A model generated the notes under the pieces. That model saw nothing but the letters and a program-made list of their open reading frames with translations, searched no databases and was not told the origin of the DNA. The translations under genes and the position numbers were made by a program. A stretch of 33,182 nt of DNA from Reyranella massiliensis 521 (GTDB lineage: Bacteria > Pseudomonadota > Alphaproteobacteria > Reyranellales > Reyranellaceae), in assembly GCA_945862125.1 (NCBI GenBank), contig CAMAYC010000048.1:1-33182 (forward strand), given 5' to 3'. Each line of letters begins with the position of its first letter. The stretch's first letter is position 1. Of this stretch, positions 15,336 through 22,755 are shown piece after piece.

Positions 15336-16064
15336 GTGGACGACTCACTGATCATTGGACGCGGCTTCAACGGGCCGAGCCTGTCGGGCAACGGCGGCTA
15401 TGTCGGCGATGTCCTCGCCCGCCGCTTCACACAGGCCTTCGGCGGCGACGGCGCCGTCGAGATCACGCTGCGCGCGCCGATCCCGATCGAGACCTCGCTC
15501 CAGGTGATCCGCGCCGGCGACGCACTGTTGCTCAAGGACGGCGAGACGTTGATCTGCGAGGCGCGCGCGGGCTCGGTCGATCATCTGGAACCGCCGCCGC
15601 CGCCGGCTGACTGGAACGACGTCATGCGCCGCGCCGAGGGTGGCGGCAGCCCCGAGGACAGCGACTTCCATTGGTGCCTCGTCTGCGGTCGCGGTCGTGC
15701 CGTCGGCGACGGACTACGCGTGTTCGGTTCGCACGGGCCGGGGCCGGGCCGTTCGCTCTCCTGCTACGTACCTCATGCGGCGCATGCCGACTCAGACGGA
15801 CGCATCGAGCCCGACTTCCTTTGGGGCACGCTCGATTGTCCCGGCGCCTGGGCGGCACAGGATCCCGACGACTGGCGGCCGGCGCTCACCGGCCGCATGA
15901 CAGCCAAGGTGCTGCATCGGCCAAAAGTCGGGGAGCGCTGCGCCGTGGTCGGCTGGCGCATCGGCGCCGAGGGCCGCAAGCTCTATTCGGGTACGGCGCT
16001 CTATACCGAGCAGGGCCTTCTGTGCGCGATCGCCCACTGCACCTGGATCGTGCTGAAAAGCTGA
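15336..16064 (+). CDS. Hotdog-fold-like protein, possible thioesterase
   Basis: A 242-residue protein whose sequence style fits a double hotdog (acyl-CoA thioesterase-like) fold. It opens with GRGFNGPSLSGNGGYVGDVL (residues 8-27), where a glycine-rich turn leads into the central helix, and ends with a beta-rich segment (LYSGTALYTEQGLLCAIAHC). A CxxC in HWCLVCGRG (near residues 112-120) recalls the CxVCG element of some hotdog domains. The function is unproven; a thioesterase or acyl-binding role is inference. I start it at GTG 15336, because GGAGG sits 6 nt upstream (15325-15329) and residues encoded further upstream are low-complexity. It converges on the membrane protein gene with 6 bp between stops. 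Confidence 0.75.
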   Translation: MDDSLIIGRGFNGPSLSGNGGYVGDVLARRFTQAFGGDGAVEITLRAPIPIETSLQVIRAGDALLLKDGETLICEARAGSVDHLEPPPPPADWNDVMRRAEGGGSPEDSDFHWCLVCGRGRAVGDGLRVFGSHGPGPGRSLSCYVPHAAHADSDGRIEPDFLWGTLDCPGAWAAQDPDDWRPALTGRMTAKVLHRPKVGERCAVVGWRIGAEGRKLYSGTALYTEQGLLCAIAHCTWIVLKS

Positions 16065-16070
16065 ACGGGC

Positions 16071-17597
16071 CTAGCGGGTGCGCACGAAGATGATGGCGGA
16101 GTCGTCGGCATAGGCCTGCCGCCAGCCGGGCAGCCGCGCGAGCAGTCTGTTGGCCGGCTGGTCCTTGGGAAACAGCGTCCACTCGATCGCATGGCGTTCG
16201 AGCACCTGCTCCAGGGACTCCTCGCCGCGCAGGTTCGTCACCTCGGCATAGCGCTTGATGAAGGCGCCGCCATAGAGTTCGCCGCGGCCGTCGATGAAGG
16301 TGGGCACACCGGCCCGGATCAGGTAGCCACCGTAGTTGTAGTGGTTGAGCACACGGCCCTTGAGGCCGGCATCACGCGCATAGTCGAGCGCCGCCGACGG
16401 CATGGTCGACGATGGCGGCGTGACGCCGCCCAGCTTGATCAGGCCGGCGGCATAGAGAGCGGCAATGGCGACTGAGAGCGCCAGGGCAGCGTGGCCGGCG
16501 GGACCAGCGAGTGCGCGCATCCGCTGGACGAGCAGGCTTCCACCCGTCCCGTCGGGATCGGGCCTGAGCGACGGCCATTGCCGCGCCAGCACCGGCGCCA
16601 CCACGAGCGGCAGCAGCATCGCCAGCAGCTCCGCGTTGCGGGCGTAGCGCAGATAGAGATGGACCAGGCCGATCACAATCAGCAGGCGTATCAGCGGAAG
16701 CTTGAGACCCCGCGAGAGAGCCGCATAGAGGGCCACCAGCAGAATCAGCTCCTGCATCGGCTGGCCCTGGAAGTCGGGCGACTTCCACTCCGAGATCACG
16801 CCCAGAGATTCGCCGAGGCCAAAGATGCGCAACGTCACCAGGATCGATTCGGGACCGTAGGGCGTGATGCAGGCCACCAGTCCGGAGGCGATGCCGAATT
16901 TCGCCCAGGCAATGAACAGCGCCTTGCGCTCGACGGCGTCGCGCGCGCCGACCACGGCATCGAGCGCAAAGGCACCGCACAGGACGAGACCCAGGGTGAA
17001 GCCGCCGTGCAGGTTGGCCCACAGCAGCATGGCCACCAGCAGCAGCGGCTCGGGCGCGCGGCGTTCCTCGACGGCACGCACGAGTCCCGCCACCCACCAC
17101 AGCATGACGGGAAAGGCGAACAGGTGCGGGCGCGCCAGGAAATGCGACGCCGTCATCACGATCGCCGCCAGCACGAACAGCGCGGCCGGCAAGGGCGTAA
17201 GGTCGCGCAGCAGGAGCCGCAGCAGCAAGGCGAAGCTCACGCCGACGGCGGCTGCCGCCAGCGCCGTCACGCCACCCCAGCCGCCCACGTTGTAGGCGAG
17301 CGCCATCAGCAATTGCGACAGCCACTCCTTGGCGATCCACGGCTGGCCGGCGAAGGTGAAGGAGAAGGTGTCGACCGTCGGCACGGTGCCGTGCGCCAGC
17401 ATCCAGTTGCCGACCGCGATGTGCCAGTGACTGTCCGGATCGCCCAGGAGAGGCAGGCCTTCGGCATTGGCAAGGAAGACGAACAGCACCATCCCGAGCG
17501 CGAGCGGCCACGACAGGGCCCAGGCGGAACGCGGCTTCGCGGCGAGCGCCTGGCCTTGAAAATCGGGGGAAAGCGAGAGGCCGGAAGTGACGGCCAT
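16071..17597 (-). CDS. Polytopic membrane protein, GT-C-like
   Basis: A 508-residue inner-membrane protein with about 10-12 hydrophobic helices. The first periplasmic loop carries DPDSHWHIAVGNWM (residues 53-66), followed by DTFSFTFAGQPW and KEWLSQ. An acidic/histidine loop after helix 1 is usual in GT-C-type, lipid-linked sugar transferases, so a glycosyltransferase-like role is plausible. The C-terminal soluble part (NHYNYGGYLIRAGVPTFIDG) is found in related uncharacterised proteins. The substrate is unknown and no cell-wall or polysaccharide gene is near. It is divergent from the selD fusion across an AT-rich region. Confidence 0.75.
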   Translation of the reverse strand: MAVTSGLSLSPDFQGQALAAKPRSAWALSWPLALGMVLFVFLANAEGLPLLGDPDSHWHIAVGNWMLAHGTVPTVDTFSFTFAGQPWIAKEWLSQLLMALAYNVGGWGGVTALAAAAVGVSFALLLRLLLRDLTPLPAALFVLAAIVMTASHFLARPHLFAFPVMLWWVAGLVRAVEERRAPEPLLLVAMLLWANLHGGFTLGLVLCGAFALDAVVGARDAVERKALFIAWAKFGIASGLVACITPYGPESILVTLRIFGLGESLGVISEWKSPDFQGQPMQELILLVALYAALSRGLKLPLIRLLIVIGLVHLYLRYARNAELLAMLLPLVVAPVLARQWPSLRPDPDGTGGSLLVQRMRALAGPAGHAALALSVAIAALYAAGLIKLGGVTPPSSTMPSAALDYARDAGLKGRVLNHYNYGGYLIRAGVPTFIDGRGELYGGAFIKRYAEVTNLRGEESLEQVLERHAIEWTLFPKDQPANRLLARLPGWRQAYADDSAIIFVRTR

Positions 17598-17625
17598 GGG
17601 AAGGCTCCGAAATCAATGCAACAAA

Positions 17626-17693
17626 GATATATAATCCATTGATATACAATATTTTTTAGGACTGTACCAGCGCAAGCTCCGATCGGATATACG
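17626..17693. promoter_or_regulatory. AT-rich divergent promoter region with GATATA repeats
   Basis: Between the membrane protein start (17597) and selD (17701) lies an AT-rich island with TATAAT at 17630-17635 and a run of T at about 17652-17657. GATATA occurs at 17626, 17641 and 17686, spaced 15 and 45 bp. A perfect palindrome TCCGATCGGA is at 17678-17687. This is likely the promoter and operator zone for one or both genes. No good -35 was found. Confidence 0.4.
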
Positions 17694-17700
17694 AGTCGGG

Positions 17701-19926
17701 ATGCAGCCCGCGCCCCTCCTGAAGGATCTCGTTCTGATTGGCGGCGGCCATGCCCATGTCCATGTGGTGAAGAGCTTCGGCATGAAGCCGATGCCCGGTG
17801 TGCGGCTCACGCTGATCGGGCGCGACATCGAGACCCCCTACTCGGGCATGATCCCGGGCTTCGTCGCCGGCCAATATTCCTTCGACGAATGCCATGTCGA
17901 CCTCGCGCGGCTGGCGGCCTGGACCGGTGCGCGCCTGATCCAGGCCGAAGCTGTTGGCCTCGACCGCGCCAATCGCCAGGTGCTGCTAAGAGACCGGCCG
18001 CCAGTTTCCTACGACCTGCTCTCGCTCGATGTCGGTTCCTCGCCCGGAATCGAGGCGATCCCTGGTGCGGCCGAGCATGCAACAGCGGTGAAGCCGATCG
18101 CCGAGCTCGGCCGGCGCTGGCTCGCCTTCCTCGAGCGCGTAAAGGATCATCGCGGGCCTCTGCGCATCGCTGTGATCGGCGGCGGCGCGGGCGGTGTCGA
18201 ATTGGCGCTCGCCATCGACCATCGACTGCAGGCTGTTGCGCGCGACGCCCAGGTCGCCGTCACCTTGGCCACCAAGGGCGAGATCCTGTCGGGCCAGGCC
18301 GCTGCGGCGCGCCGGAAAATGCGCGCGATCTTCGCCCGGCGCGGCGTGCGGCTGCTTGAGAATGCGGCGGCCACACGGATCGAGGCCGGCGCTGTCCATC
18401 TCAAGAACGGCGAGCGCCTGGAAGCCGACAATGTCTTCGTCGTCACCGAGGCAAGTGCTGCCAAATGGTTTGCCGGCACCGGCCTGCCGCTGGACGGGCG
18501 CGGCTTCTTCGCCGTCGAGCCGACGCTGGCCACGAGCGGCGATCCCGCAGTGTTTGCCGTCGGCGACTGCGCCAGCGTAACGACGCATCCCCGCCCCAAG
18601 GCCGGCGTGTTCGCCGTGCGCCAGGGACCGCCGCTCGCCGACAATCTGCGGCGCGTGCTGCTGGGCCAGGCACCGCAGCCCTTCACGCCGCAGAGCCGCT
18701 ATCTCTCGATCCTCGGCACCGGCGATGGAAATGCCGTGGCGACGCGCAGCGGCTGGGCGATGGAAGGCACCTGGGTGTGGCGCTGGAAGGACCATATCGA
18801 CCGCAAGTGGATGCGCATGTACCGCGAGCCGCCGGCCGAGCCGATGGATATGGCTGCGCGCGTGGCGGCACCCGACCCAGCACTGGCCGACACCGAGGCC
18901 AGGCGCTTGCTGGCCGACATCGGCATGCGCTGCGGCGGCTGCGGCGCCAAGGTCGGCGCGGATTCGCTCAGCCGCGTGCTGGCCCGCCTTGGCCCCTCGC
19001 CTTTTCCCGGCGTCGCGATCGGCCTCGATACGCCCGACGATGCGGCGATGATCGAGGTGCCGGCGGGCAGGGCGCTGGTGCAATCCGTCGATTTCTTCCG
19101 CACCTTCATCGACGATCCCTTCATCTTTGGCGAGATCGCCGCGGTCCATGCGCTGGGCGACGTCTGGGCGATGGGCGCAAAGCCCCACAGCGCGCTGGCA
19201 TTGGCGGTCGTGCCGGCCGCCGCCGAGCGGCTGATGGAGGAAGACCTGTTCCAGATGCTGTCCGGCGCGCGCCGTGTGCTCGACCAGGCCGGCTGCGCCC
19301 TGATCGGCGGCCATTCCGGCGAAGGGCCGGAAGCGGCGCTGGGTTTCTCGGTGAACGGCCTCGTCGTGGCCGCCGCGGCGTTGCGCAAGGGCGGATTGAA
19401 GGCGGGCGACAGGCTCGTGCTCACCAAGCCACTCGGCACGGGGGTGATCTTCGCCGCGGCCATGCGCGGCCAAGCGCGCGGACGCTGGATCGCCGACGCC
19501 CTGGCCTCGATGCGACAGCCCTCGTCGGCTGCTGCCGAGGCGCTGGTTGCCGCCGGCGCCCACGCCTGTACCGACGTCACCGGCTTCGGCCTCGCCGGCC
19601 ATCTCGCCGAGATGATCCGCGCCAGCGGAGCGGTACAGGTCGATCTTCATCTCGATGCCCTGCCCGCCCTCGATGGCGCCACCGAGCTGTTCGCTCAGGG
19701 CTTCGCGAGTTCGCTGCAGCCCGAGAACCTCCGCGCCCGCCATCTGATCGACGGCATGGATGTCCACGCCCACCATCCCAAGTTGCCGCTGCTGTTCGAT
19801 CCGCAGACGGCCGGCGGCCTCCTGGCAGCAGTACCTGCCGACTGCGTCCTGAAAATCGACGCCATCGAGATCGGCGTCGTGCGATCGCTCGATCAGGCGC
19901 GATCCGCAATTCTTCTTCTGCCTTGA
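17701..19926 (+). CDS. selD: Selenide, water dikinase fused to FAD/NAD(P) oxidoreductase
   Basis: A 741-residue two-domain protein. Residues 1 to about 390 are a pyridine nucleotide-disulfide/NDH-2-like oxidoreductase: FAD site LIGGGHAHVH (12-21), NAD(P) site IAVIGGGAGG (156-165) and AVGDCA (286-291). Residues about 405-741 are SelD, which makes selenophosphate from selenide and ATP. The catalytic C414 and K417 lie in MRCGGCGAK (cysteine, not selenocysteine), and metal or ATP residues appear in DTPDDA, GDVWAMGAKP and CTDVTGFG. Such fusions are known in several bacteria and some algae, and the flavoprotein is thought to serve selenium reduction or sensing. No selA, selB or selU is in the window, so use in selenocysteine or selenouridine is undecided. 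No ribosome binding site precedes the ATG. Confidence 0.94.
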   Translation: MQPAPLLKDLVLIGGGHAHVHVVKSFGMKPMPGVRLTLIGRDIETPYSGMIPGFVAGQYSFDECHVDLARLAAWTGARLIQAEAVGLDRANRQVLLRDRPPVSYDLLSLDVGSSPGIEAIPGAAEHATAVKPIAELGRRWLAFLERVKDHRGPLRIAVIGGGAGGVELALAIDHRLQAVARDAQVAVTLATKGEILSGQAAAARRKMRAIFARRGVRLLENAAATRIEAGAVHLKNGERLEADNVFVVTEASAAKWFAGTGLPLDGRGFFAVEPTLATSGDPAVFAVGDCASVTTHPRPKAGVFAVRQGPPLADNLRRVLLGQAPQPFTPQSRYLSILGTGDGNAVATRSGWAMEGTWVWRWKDHIDRKWMRMYREPPAEPMDMAARVAAPDPALADTEARRLLADIGMRCGGCGAKVGADSLSRVLARLGPSPFPGVAIGLDTPDDAAMIEVPAGRALVQSVDFFRTFIDDPFIFGEIAAVHALGDVWAMGAKPHSALALAVVPAAAERLMEEDLFQMLSGARRVLDQAGCALIGGHSGEGPEAALGFSVNGLVVAAAALRKGGLKAGDRLVLTKPLGTGVIFAAAMRGQARGRWIADALASMRQPSSAAAEALVAAGAHACTDVTGFGLAGHLAEMIRASGAVQVDLHLDALPALDGATELFAQGFASSLQPENLRARHLIDGMDVHAHHPKLPLLFDPQTAGGLLAAVPADCVLKIDAIEIGVVRSLDQARSAILLLP

Positions 19927-19928
19927 GT

Positions 19929-19953
19929 GCAACCTTGACGGATCTGTGACGTT
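19929..19953 (+). promoter_or_regulatory. Candidate EcfG-type general stress promoter
   Basis: GCAAC (19929-19933) and CGTT (19950-19953) are separated by 16 nt. This matches the alphaproteobacterial EcfG (sigma-EcfG) consensus GGAAC-N16/17-CGTT with one mismatch. It lies 36 bp before the ATG of the small basic protein gene, which has its own GGAGAG ribosome site (19978-19983). An overlapping TTGACG (19935-19940) has no matching -10. Confidence 0.45.
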
Positions 19954-19973
19954 GCCGAGGTTCATTCCTCGGC
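19954..19973 (+). terminator. Short hairpin downstream of selD
   Basis: GCCGAGG (19954-19960) pairs perfectly with CCTCGGC (19967-19973) around the loop TTCATT. There is no T-run after it. It may weakly end the selD transcript, or sit at the very 5' end of the message from the candidate EcfG promoter just upstream. Confidence 0.4.
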
Positions 19974-19989
19974 TGACGGAGAGATAGAC

Positions 19990-20262
19990 ATGGCTAAGAA
20001 GAAAAAGAAGACGACGATTGCGGGCGCAGTGGCGGGAGCCGTCGCAGGCCTCAAGGACTCCGTCGTCCGTGCCGAGATCGCTGTCGTCCGCGCCGGCAAC
20101 AAGGCGGTCAGGGCCGTGCAGGACCGGGTCGACGCCGGCCGGCGCAAGGCCACCAGCAAGAAGAAGGCCGCCAAGAAGGCAGTCGCCAAGACCAAGCGCG
20201 TCGTCCGCAAGGCGGCAAGGAAGGTCTCGAAGAAGGCGACGAAGCGCAGCAAGGGCCGCTAG
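19990..20262 (+). CDS. Small lysine/alanine-rich histone-like protein
   Basis: A 90-residue, strongly basic protein: 21 lysines and 11 arginines against 4 acidic residues. It opens with a lysine run (MAKKKKKTT), continues with an alanine/valine-rich segment that could form an amphipathic helix (about 10-48), and ends in a lysine/arginine/alanine tail (about 50-90; AKKAVAKTKRVVRKAARKV). The tail resembles the histone H1/HU-extension type found in several bacteria, so DNA or RNA binding and compaction is the likely role; this is inference from composition. A GGAGAG site precedes the ATG. The candidate EcfG promoter upstream would make it stress or stationary-phase induced. A perfect hairpin follows it. 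Confidence 0.75.
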   Translation: MAKKKKKTTIAGAVAGAVAGLKDSVVRAEIAVVRAGNKAVRAVQDRVDAGRRKATSKKKAAKKAVAKTKRVVRKAARKVSKKATKRSKGR

Positions 20263-20270
20263 ACTGATCG

Positions 20271-20295
20271 GCGCGCCCCACTCAGTGGGGCGCGC
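20271..20295. terminator. Perfect 12-bp stem hairpin between basic protein and OsmC genes
   Basis: GCGCGCCCCACT (20271-20282) and AGTGGGGCGCGC (20284-20295) are exact inverted repeats around a single C. The hairpin lies 9 bp after the basic protein stop and 15 bp before the OsmC start. It lacks a T-tract, so it may act as a terminator through stem strength alone or protect an RNA 3' end. Confidence 0.55.
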
Positions 20296-20310
20296 AAGAT
20301 CGGAGGCGGC

Positions 20311-20697
20311 ATGGCGCGCGCAAGAGCAAGCATCGGCACGGTCAACTACGCGACGTCAATCGCGACCGGGCATCACAGGCTCACGGCAGACGAAGGCCCG
20401 GAACTCGGCGGCAAGGATGCCGGCCCCGCGCCTTACGATCTGCTCACCTCGGCGCTGGGGGCGTGCACGGTGATCACGCTCCGCATGTATGCCGAGCGCA
20501 AGCAATGGCCGGTGACGGCGGTGCATGCCGACATCCATTTTGTCCGCGAGGGCGACAAGCAGCGCATCGATCGCGTGCTCACCATCGAGGGCACCGTCGA
20601 CGACGCGCAGAAGAAGCGCATGGCCGATATCGCCGAGCGCACGCCCGTCACCCTGACCCTGAAGGGCGGCCTCGAAATCCGGACGACACTCGCCTAG
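20311..20697 (+). CDS. OsmC family protein lacking the second cysteine
   Basis: An OsmC/Ohr-fold protein of 128 residues. The helix with the peroxidatic-type cysteine is clear: DLLTSALGACTVITLRMYA (residues 43-61) gives C52. In peroxide-reducing OsmC and Ohr, a second cysteine sits in a CPV motif; here the equivalent is T111 in ERTPVTL. Without it, the usual disulfide cycle cannot run in the standard way. This YhfA-like branch is common and of unclear function. A GGAGG site (20301-20305) precedes the ATG. Its stop and that of the convergent RraA-like gene share one CTAG. Confidence 0.88.
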   Translation: MARARASIGTVNYATSIATGHHRLTADEGPELGGKDAGPAPYDLLTSALGACTVITLRMYAERKQWPVTAVHADIHFVREGDKQRIDRVLTIEGTVDDAQKKRMADIAERTPVTLTLKGGLEIRTTLA

Positions 20698-21407
20698 TTT
20701 TTACGCTTCTTCCATTCCTCGTAGTCGCGCTTGGCCTCTTCGCCCGCCACCGGGAACAGGCCCTTGAGCGAGCGCCCGTTCGCCACCTCGAGCTCGGCCC
20801 AGCTCTCGTACTCGTAGTTCTTCATTGCCTCCTCGGCCACCGCTTCGACGATGTCGGGCGGGATCACCAGCACGGCATCGCGGTCGCCGACGACGATGTC
20901 TCCGGGATAGATCGCAACGCCGCCGCAGGAGATCGGCAACTGCAAATCGATCGGCCGGTGGACGATCGGCGACGGCGGCGATGAGGGCCGGCGATGGTAG
21001 GCCGGCAGGCCAGTTTTGAACACGCCATCGGTGTCGCGAAAGCCGCCGTCGGTCACGATGCCGGCGGCGCCGCGCGCTTTCAACCGGCCGATATAAAGGT
21101 CGCCCGCCGACGCCGCCCGAGAATCGCCTCGTGAATCAATCATGAGCACGTGGCCTGGAGGGCATTCCTCCATCGCCTGGGGTTGGACCATGCTGCGATT
21201 GGTCGAGGTTGGCCCATCCTTGTCCTCGCGCGAGGGAATAAATCGCATGGTGAAGGCGACCCCGACCATCCGCGGCTGCTCCGGTCGCATCGGCCAGACG
21301 TCGTAGAGCGTCATGCTGCGCAAGCCGCGCCGGTTCAGGACTCCGGTCAGGGTCGACGTACCGACGCGGGCCAGCGCGTCGCGCAGATCTTGAGTCAGGA
21401 CGCCCAT
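20694..21407 (-). CDS. RraA family protein (aldolase-like)
   Basis: A 237-residue member of the RraA/HMG-aldolase fold. The core RLKARGAAGIVTDGGFRD (roughly residues 113-130) holds the conserved arginine-aspartate pair that binds substrate and metal in 4-hydroxy-4-methyl-2-oxoglutarate aldolases. Downstream, CGGVAIYPGDIVVGD completes the signature. Compared with characterised aldolases, the acidic residue expected just after RDxx is a glycine here, so catalysis may differ. E. coli RraA, a regulator of RNase E, is a non-enzymatic relative, and annotation as a ribonuclease regulator should not be taken literally. A GGGAGAG ribosome site lies before the ATG. It is divergent from the cinA-like gene across an 85-bp gap with a dyad. 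Confidence 0.85.
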   Translation of the reverse strand: MGVLTQDLRDALARVGTSTLTGVLNRRGLRSMTLYDVWPMRPEQPRMVGVAFTMRFIPSREDKDGPTSTNRSMVQPQAMEECPPGHVLMIDSRGDSRAASAGDLYIGRLKARGAAGIVTDGGFRDTDGVFKTGLPAYHRRPSSPPSPIVHRPIDLQLPISCGGVAIYPGDIVVGDRDAVLVIPPDIVEAVAEEAMKNYEYESWAELEVANGRSLKGLFPVAGEEAKRDYEEWKKRKN

Positions 21408-21445
21408 TCGATCTCTCCCTCGGATTCATTTTCGGCGGCAACGTT

Positions 21446-21462
21446 AGCGAACCATATTCGCT
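21446..21462. promoter_or_regulatory. Dyad between divergent rraA-like and cinA-like genes
   Basis: AGCGAA (21446-21451) and TTCGCT (21457-21462) are perfect 6-bp arms around CCATA, a classic half-site spacing for a dimeric regulator. The right arm falls where a -35 box would be expected for the CATAAT at 21481-21486, so binding could block the cinA-like promoter. No regulator gene is adjacent. Confidence 0.4.
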
Positions 21463-21480
21463 TTCGCACGTCCGACCCGC

Positions 21481-21486
21481 CATAAT
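21481..21486 (+). promoter_or_regulatory. Candidate -10 element for a leaderless cinA-like transcript
   Basis: CATAAT sits 6 nt before the ATG at 21493, and there is no Shine-Dalgarno sequence. This would place the transcription start at the start codon. The same spacing is seen before dsbB. The -35 (TTCGCT) is weak. Confidence 0.3.
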
Positions 21487-21492
21487 CGGCCA

Positions 21493-22755
21493 ATGAAAAT
21501 AGAGATTCTCTGCACCGGCGACGAGATCCTGACCGGCAAGACCATCAACACCAACTACAGCTACATGGCCCGCCGCCTGGCCGACATAGGGCTCGGCGTT
21601 CATTGGGGCACCACCGTCGGCGACGACCGGGCGAGCCTCTTGCAAGCTTTCCGCCAGGCCGGCGAACGCGCCGACGCGGTGATCGTGAATGGCGGTCTCG
21701 GGCCCACGGTCGACGACCTCAGCCAAGAGGTCGCGGCCGAGGCCTGCGGCGTACCGCTGGTGCTGAGCGACTACTGGATGGAGCGCATGACCCAGTCGTA
21801 CGCCCGGCGTGGGCGGGTGATGCCGGCCAACAACAAGAAGCAGGCAATGCTGCCGGAGAACGCGGAGTTCATCGACAACCCGATCGGCACCGCCTGCGGC
21901 TTCGCCGTCACCATCGGCCGCGCCCGCTTCCTCTTCACGCCGGGCGTGCCGCGCGAGATGCGCCGCATGCTGGACGAGCAGGTGATCCCGCGGCTGCTGG
22001 CGCTGAGCGGCATCAAGGGCGTGACGCGACTGAAGCGGTTCCACACCTTCGGCATCGGCGAATCGCGCGCCGACGAGATGCTGGGAAACATCGAGGCTTT
22101 CAAAGTGGAAGGCGGCATAAAACTCGGCTTCCAGGCCCACTATCCGCAGCTCGAGACCAAGCTCGCGGTGCGTGGCGACGATGAGGCGGATCTCTCGGCG
22201 CGCCTCGCCCCAGTCGAGGCCGAGGTGCGCAAGCGGCTGGGCAACTTCATCATCGCCGAGGATGAGCAGACTCTGGAAGGCATCATCCTGGCGGCACTAC
22301 AGCAACGCGGCGCCACGCTGTCGACGGCGGAAATGTTCACCTCGGGAAACATCGCCGCGCGGCTGGCGCCACTGCCCGGCGCCGAGAAGATCTTTAAGCG
22401 CGGTGTGGTGGCGCGCGATCCCATAGAACTCGGCCTCGCCGGTGAGCCCTCACCCGAGGCAGCCGAATCGATCGCGCAGGACCAGCGCAAGGCCACGGGC
22501 GCCAGCCACGCACTCACCGTCCTCATGCAGCTCGACGAAGGTGCCGACCGGCCCGACTTCGGCGCGACCATCTGCATCGGCATCGCCGACGCCCAGGGCA
22601 GTGTCTCGCGCCAGGCCCGGCTGATCGGCGGACGCGACTGGGTGCGTGTGGGCGCCGCCGAACTCGGGCTGGATTGCCTGCGCCGTCACCTGCTCGACCT
22701 GCCGGTCGACGAGCGTATCGATTTCGAACGGCGCGATCCCCCACCTAGCGCGTGA
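21493..22755 (+). CDS. CinA-like molybdopterin-binding domain protein
   Basis: A 420-residue two-part protein. The N-terminal half is a MoCF/COG1058 domain (EILCTGDEILTGKTINT at 4-20, NGGLGPTVDD at 66-75, FTPGVPREM at 148-156), which in CinA enzymes acts as an ADP-ribose or FAD pyrophosphatase. The C-terminal half (about 257-420) aligns in position with the CinA/PncC nicotinamide mononucleotide amidase domain, but the signature AESCTGG reads AEMFTSG (279-285). The catalytic serine is replaced by methionine, so amidase activity is probably lost. The role may be limited to the N-terminal activity; competence is only a historical name. It ends in an 11-bp convergent overlap with bluB. Confidence 0.85.
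   Translation: MKIEILCTGDEILTGKTINTNYSYMARRLADIGLGVHWGTTVGDDRASLLQAFRQAGERADAVIVNGGLGPTVDDLSQEVAAEACGVPLVLSDYWMERMTQSYARRGRVMPANNKKQAMLPENAEFIDNPIGTACGFAVTIGRARFLFTPGVPREMRRMLDEQVIPRLLALSGIKGVTRLKRFHTFGIGESRADEMLGNIEAFKVEGGIKLGFQAHYPQLETKLAVRGDDEADLSARLAPVEAEVRKRLGNFIIAEDEQTLEGIILAALQQRGATLSTAEMFTSGNIAARLAPLPGAEKIFKRGVVARDPIELGLAGEPSPEAAESIAQDQRKATGASHALTVLMQLDEGADRPDFGATICIGIADAQGSVSRQARLIGGRDWVRVGAAELGLDCLRRHLLDLPVDERIDFERRDPPPSA

Noticed and set aside
18931..18951. Selenocysteine in place of cysteine in SelD
   Set aside because: The codons at 18931 and 18940 are TGC, and there is no in-frame TGA in the gene.
17986..19965. A 659-codon minus-strand frame across selD
   Set aside because: Composition (many H, G, Q, R) and lack of motifs show it is the shadow of the selD fusion, whose motifs are unambiguous.
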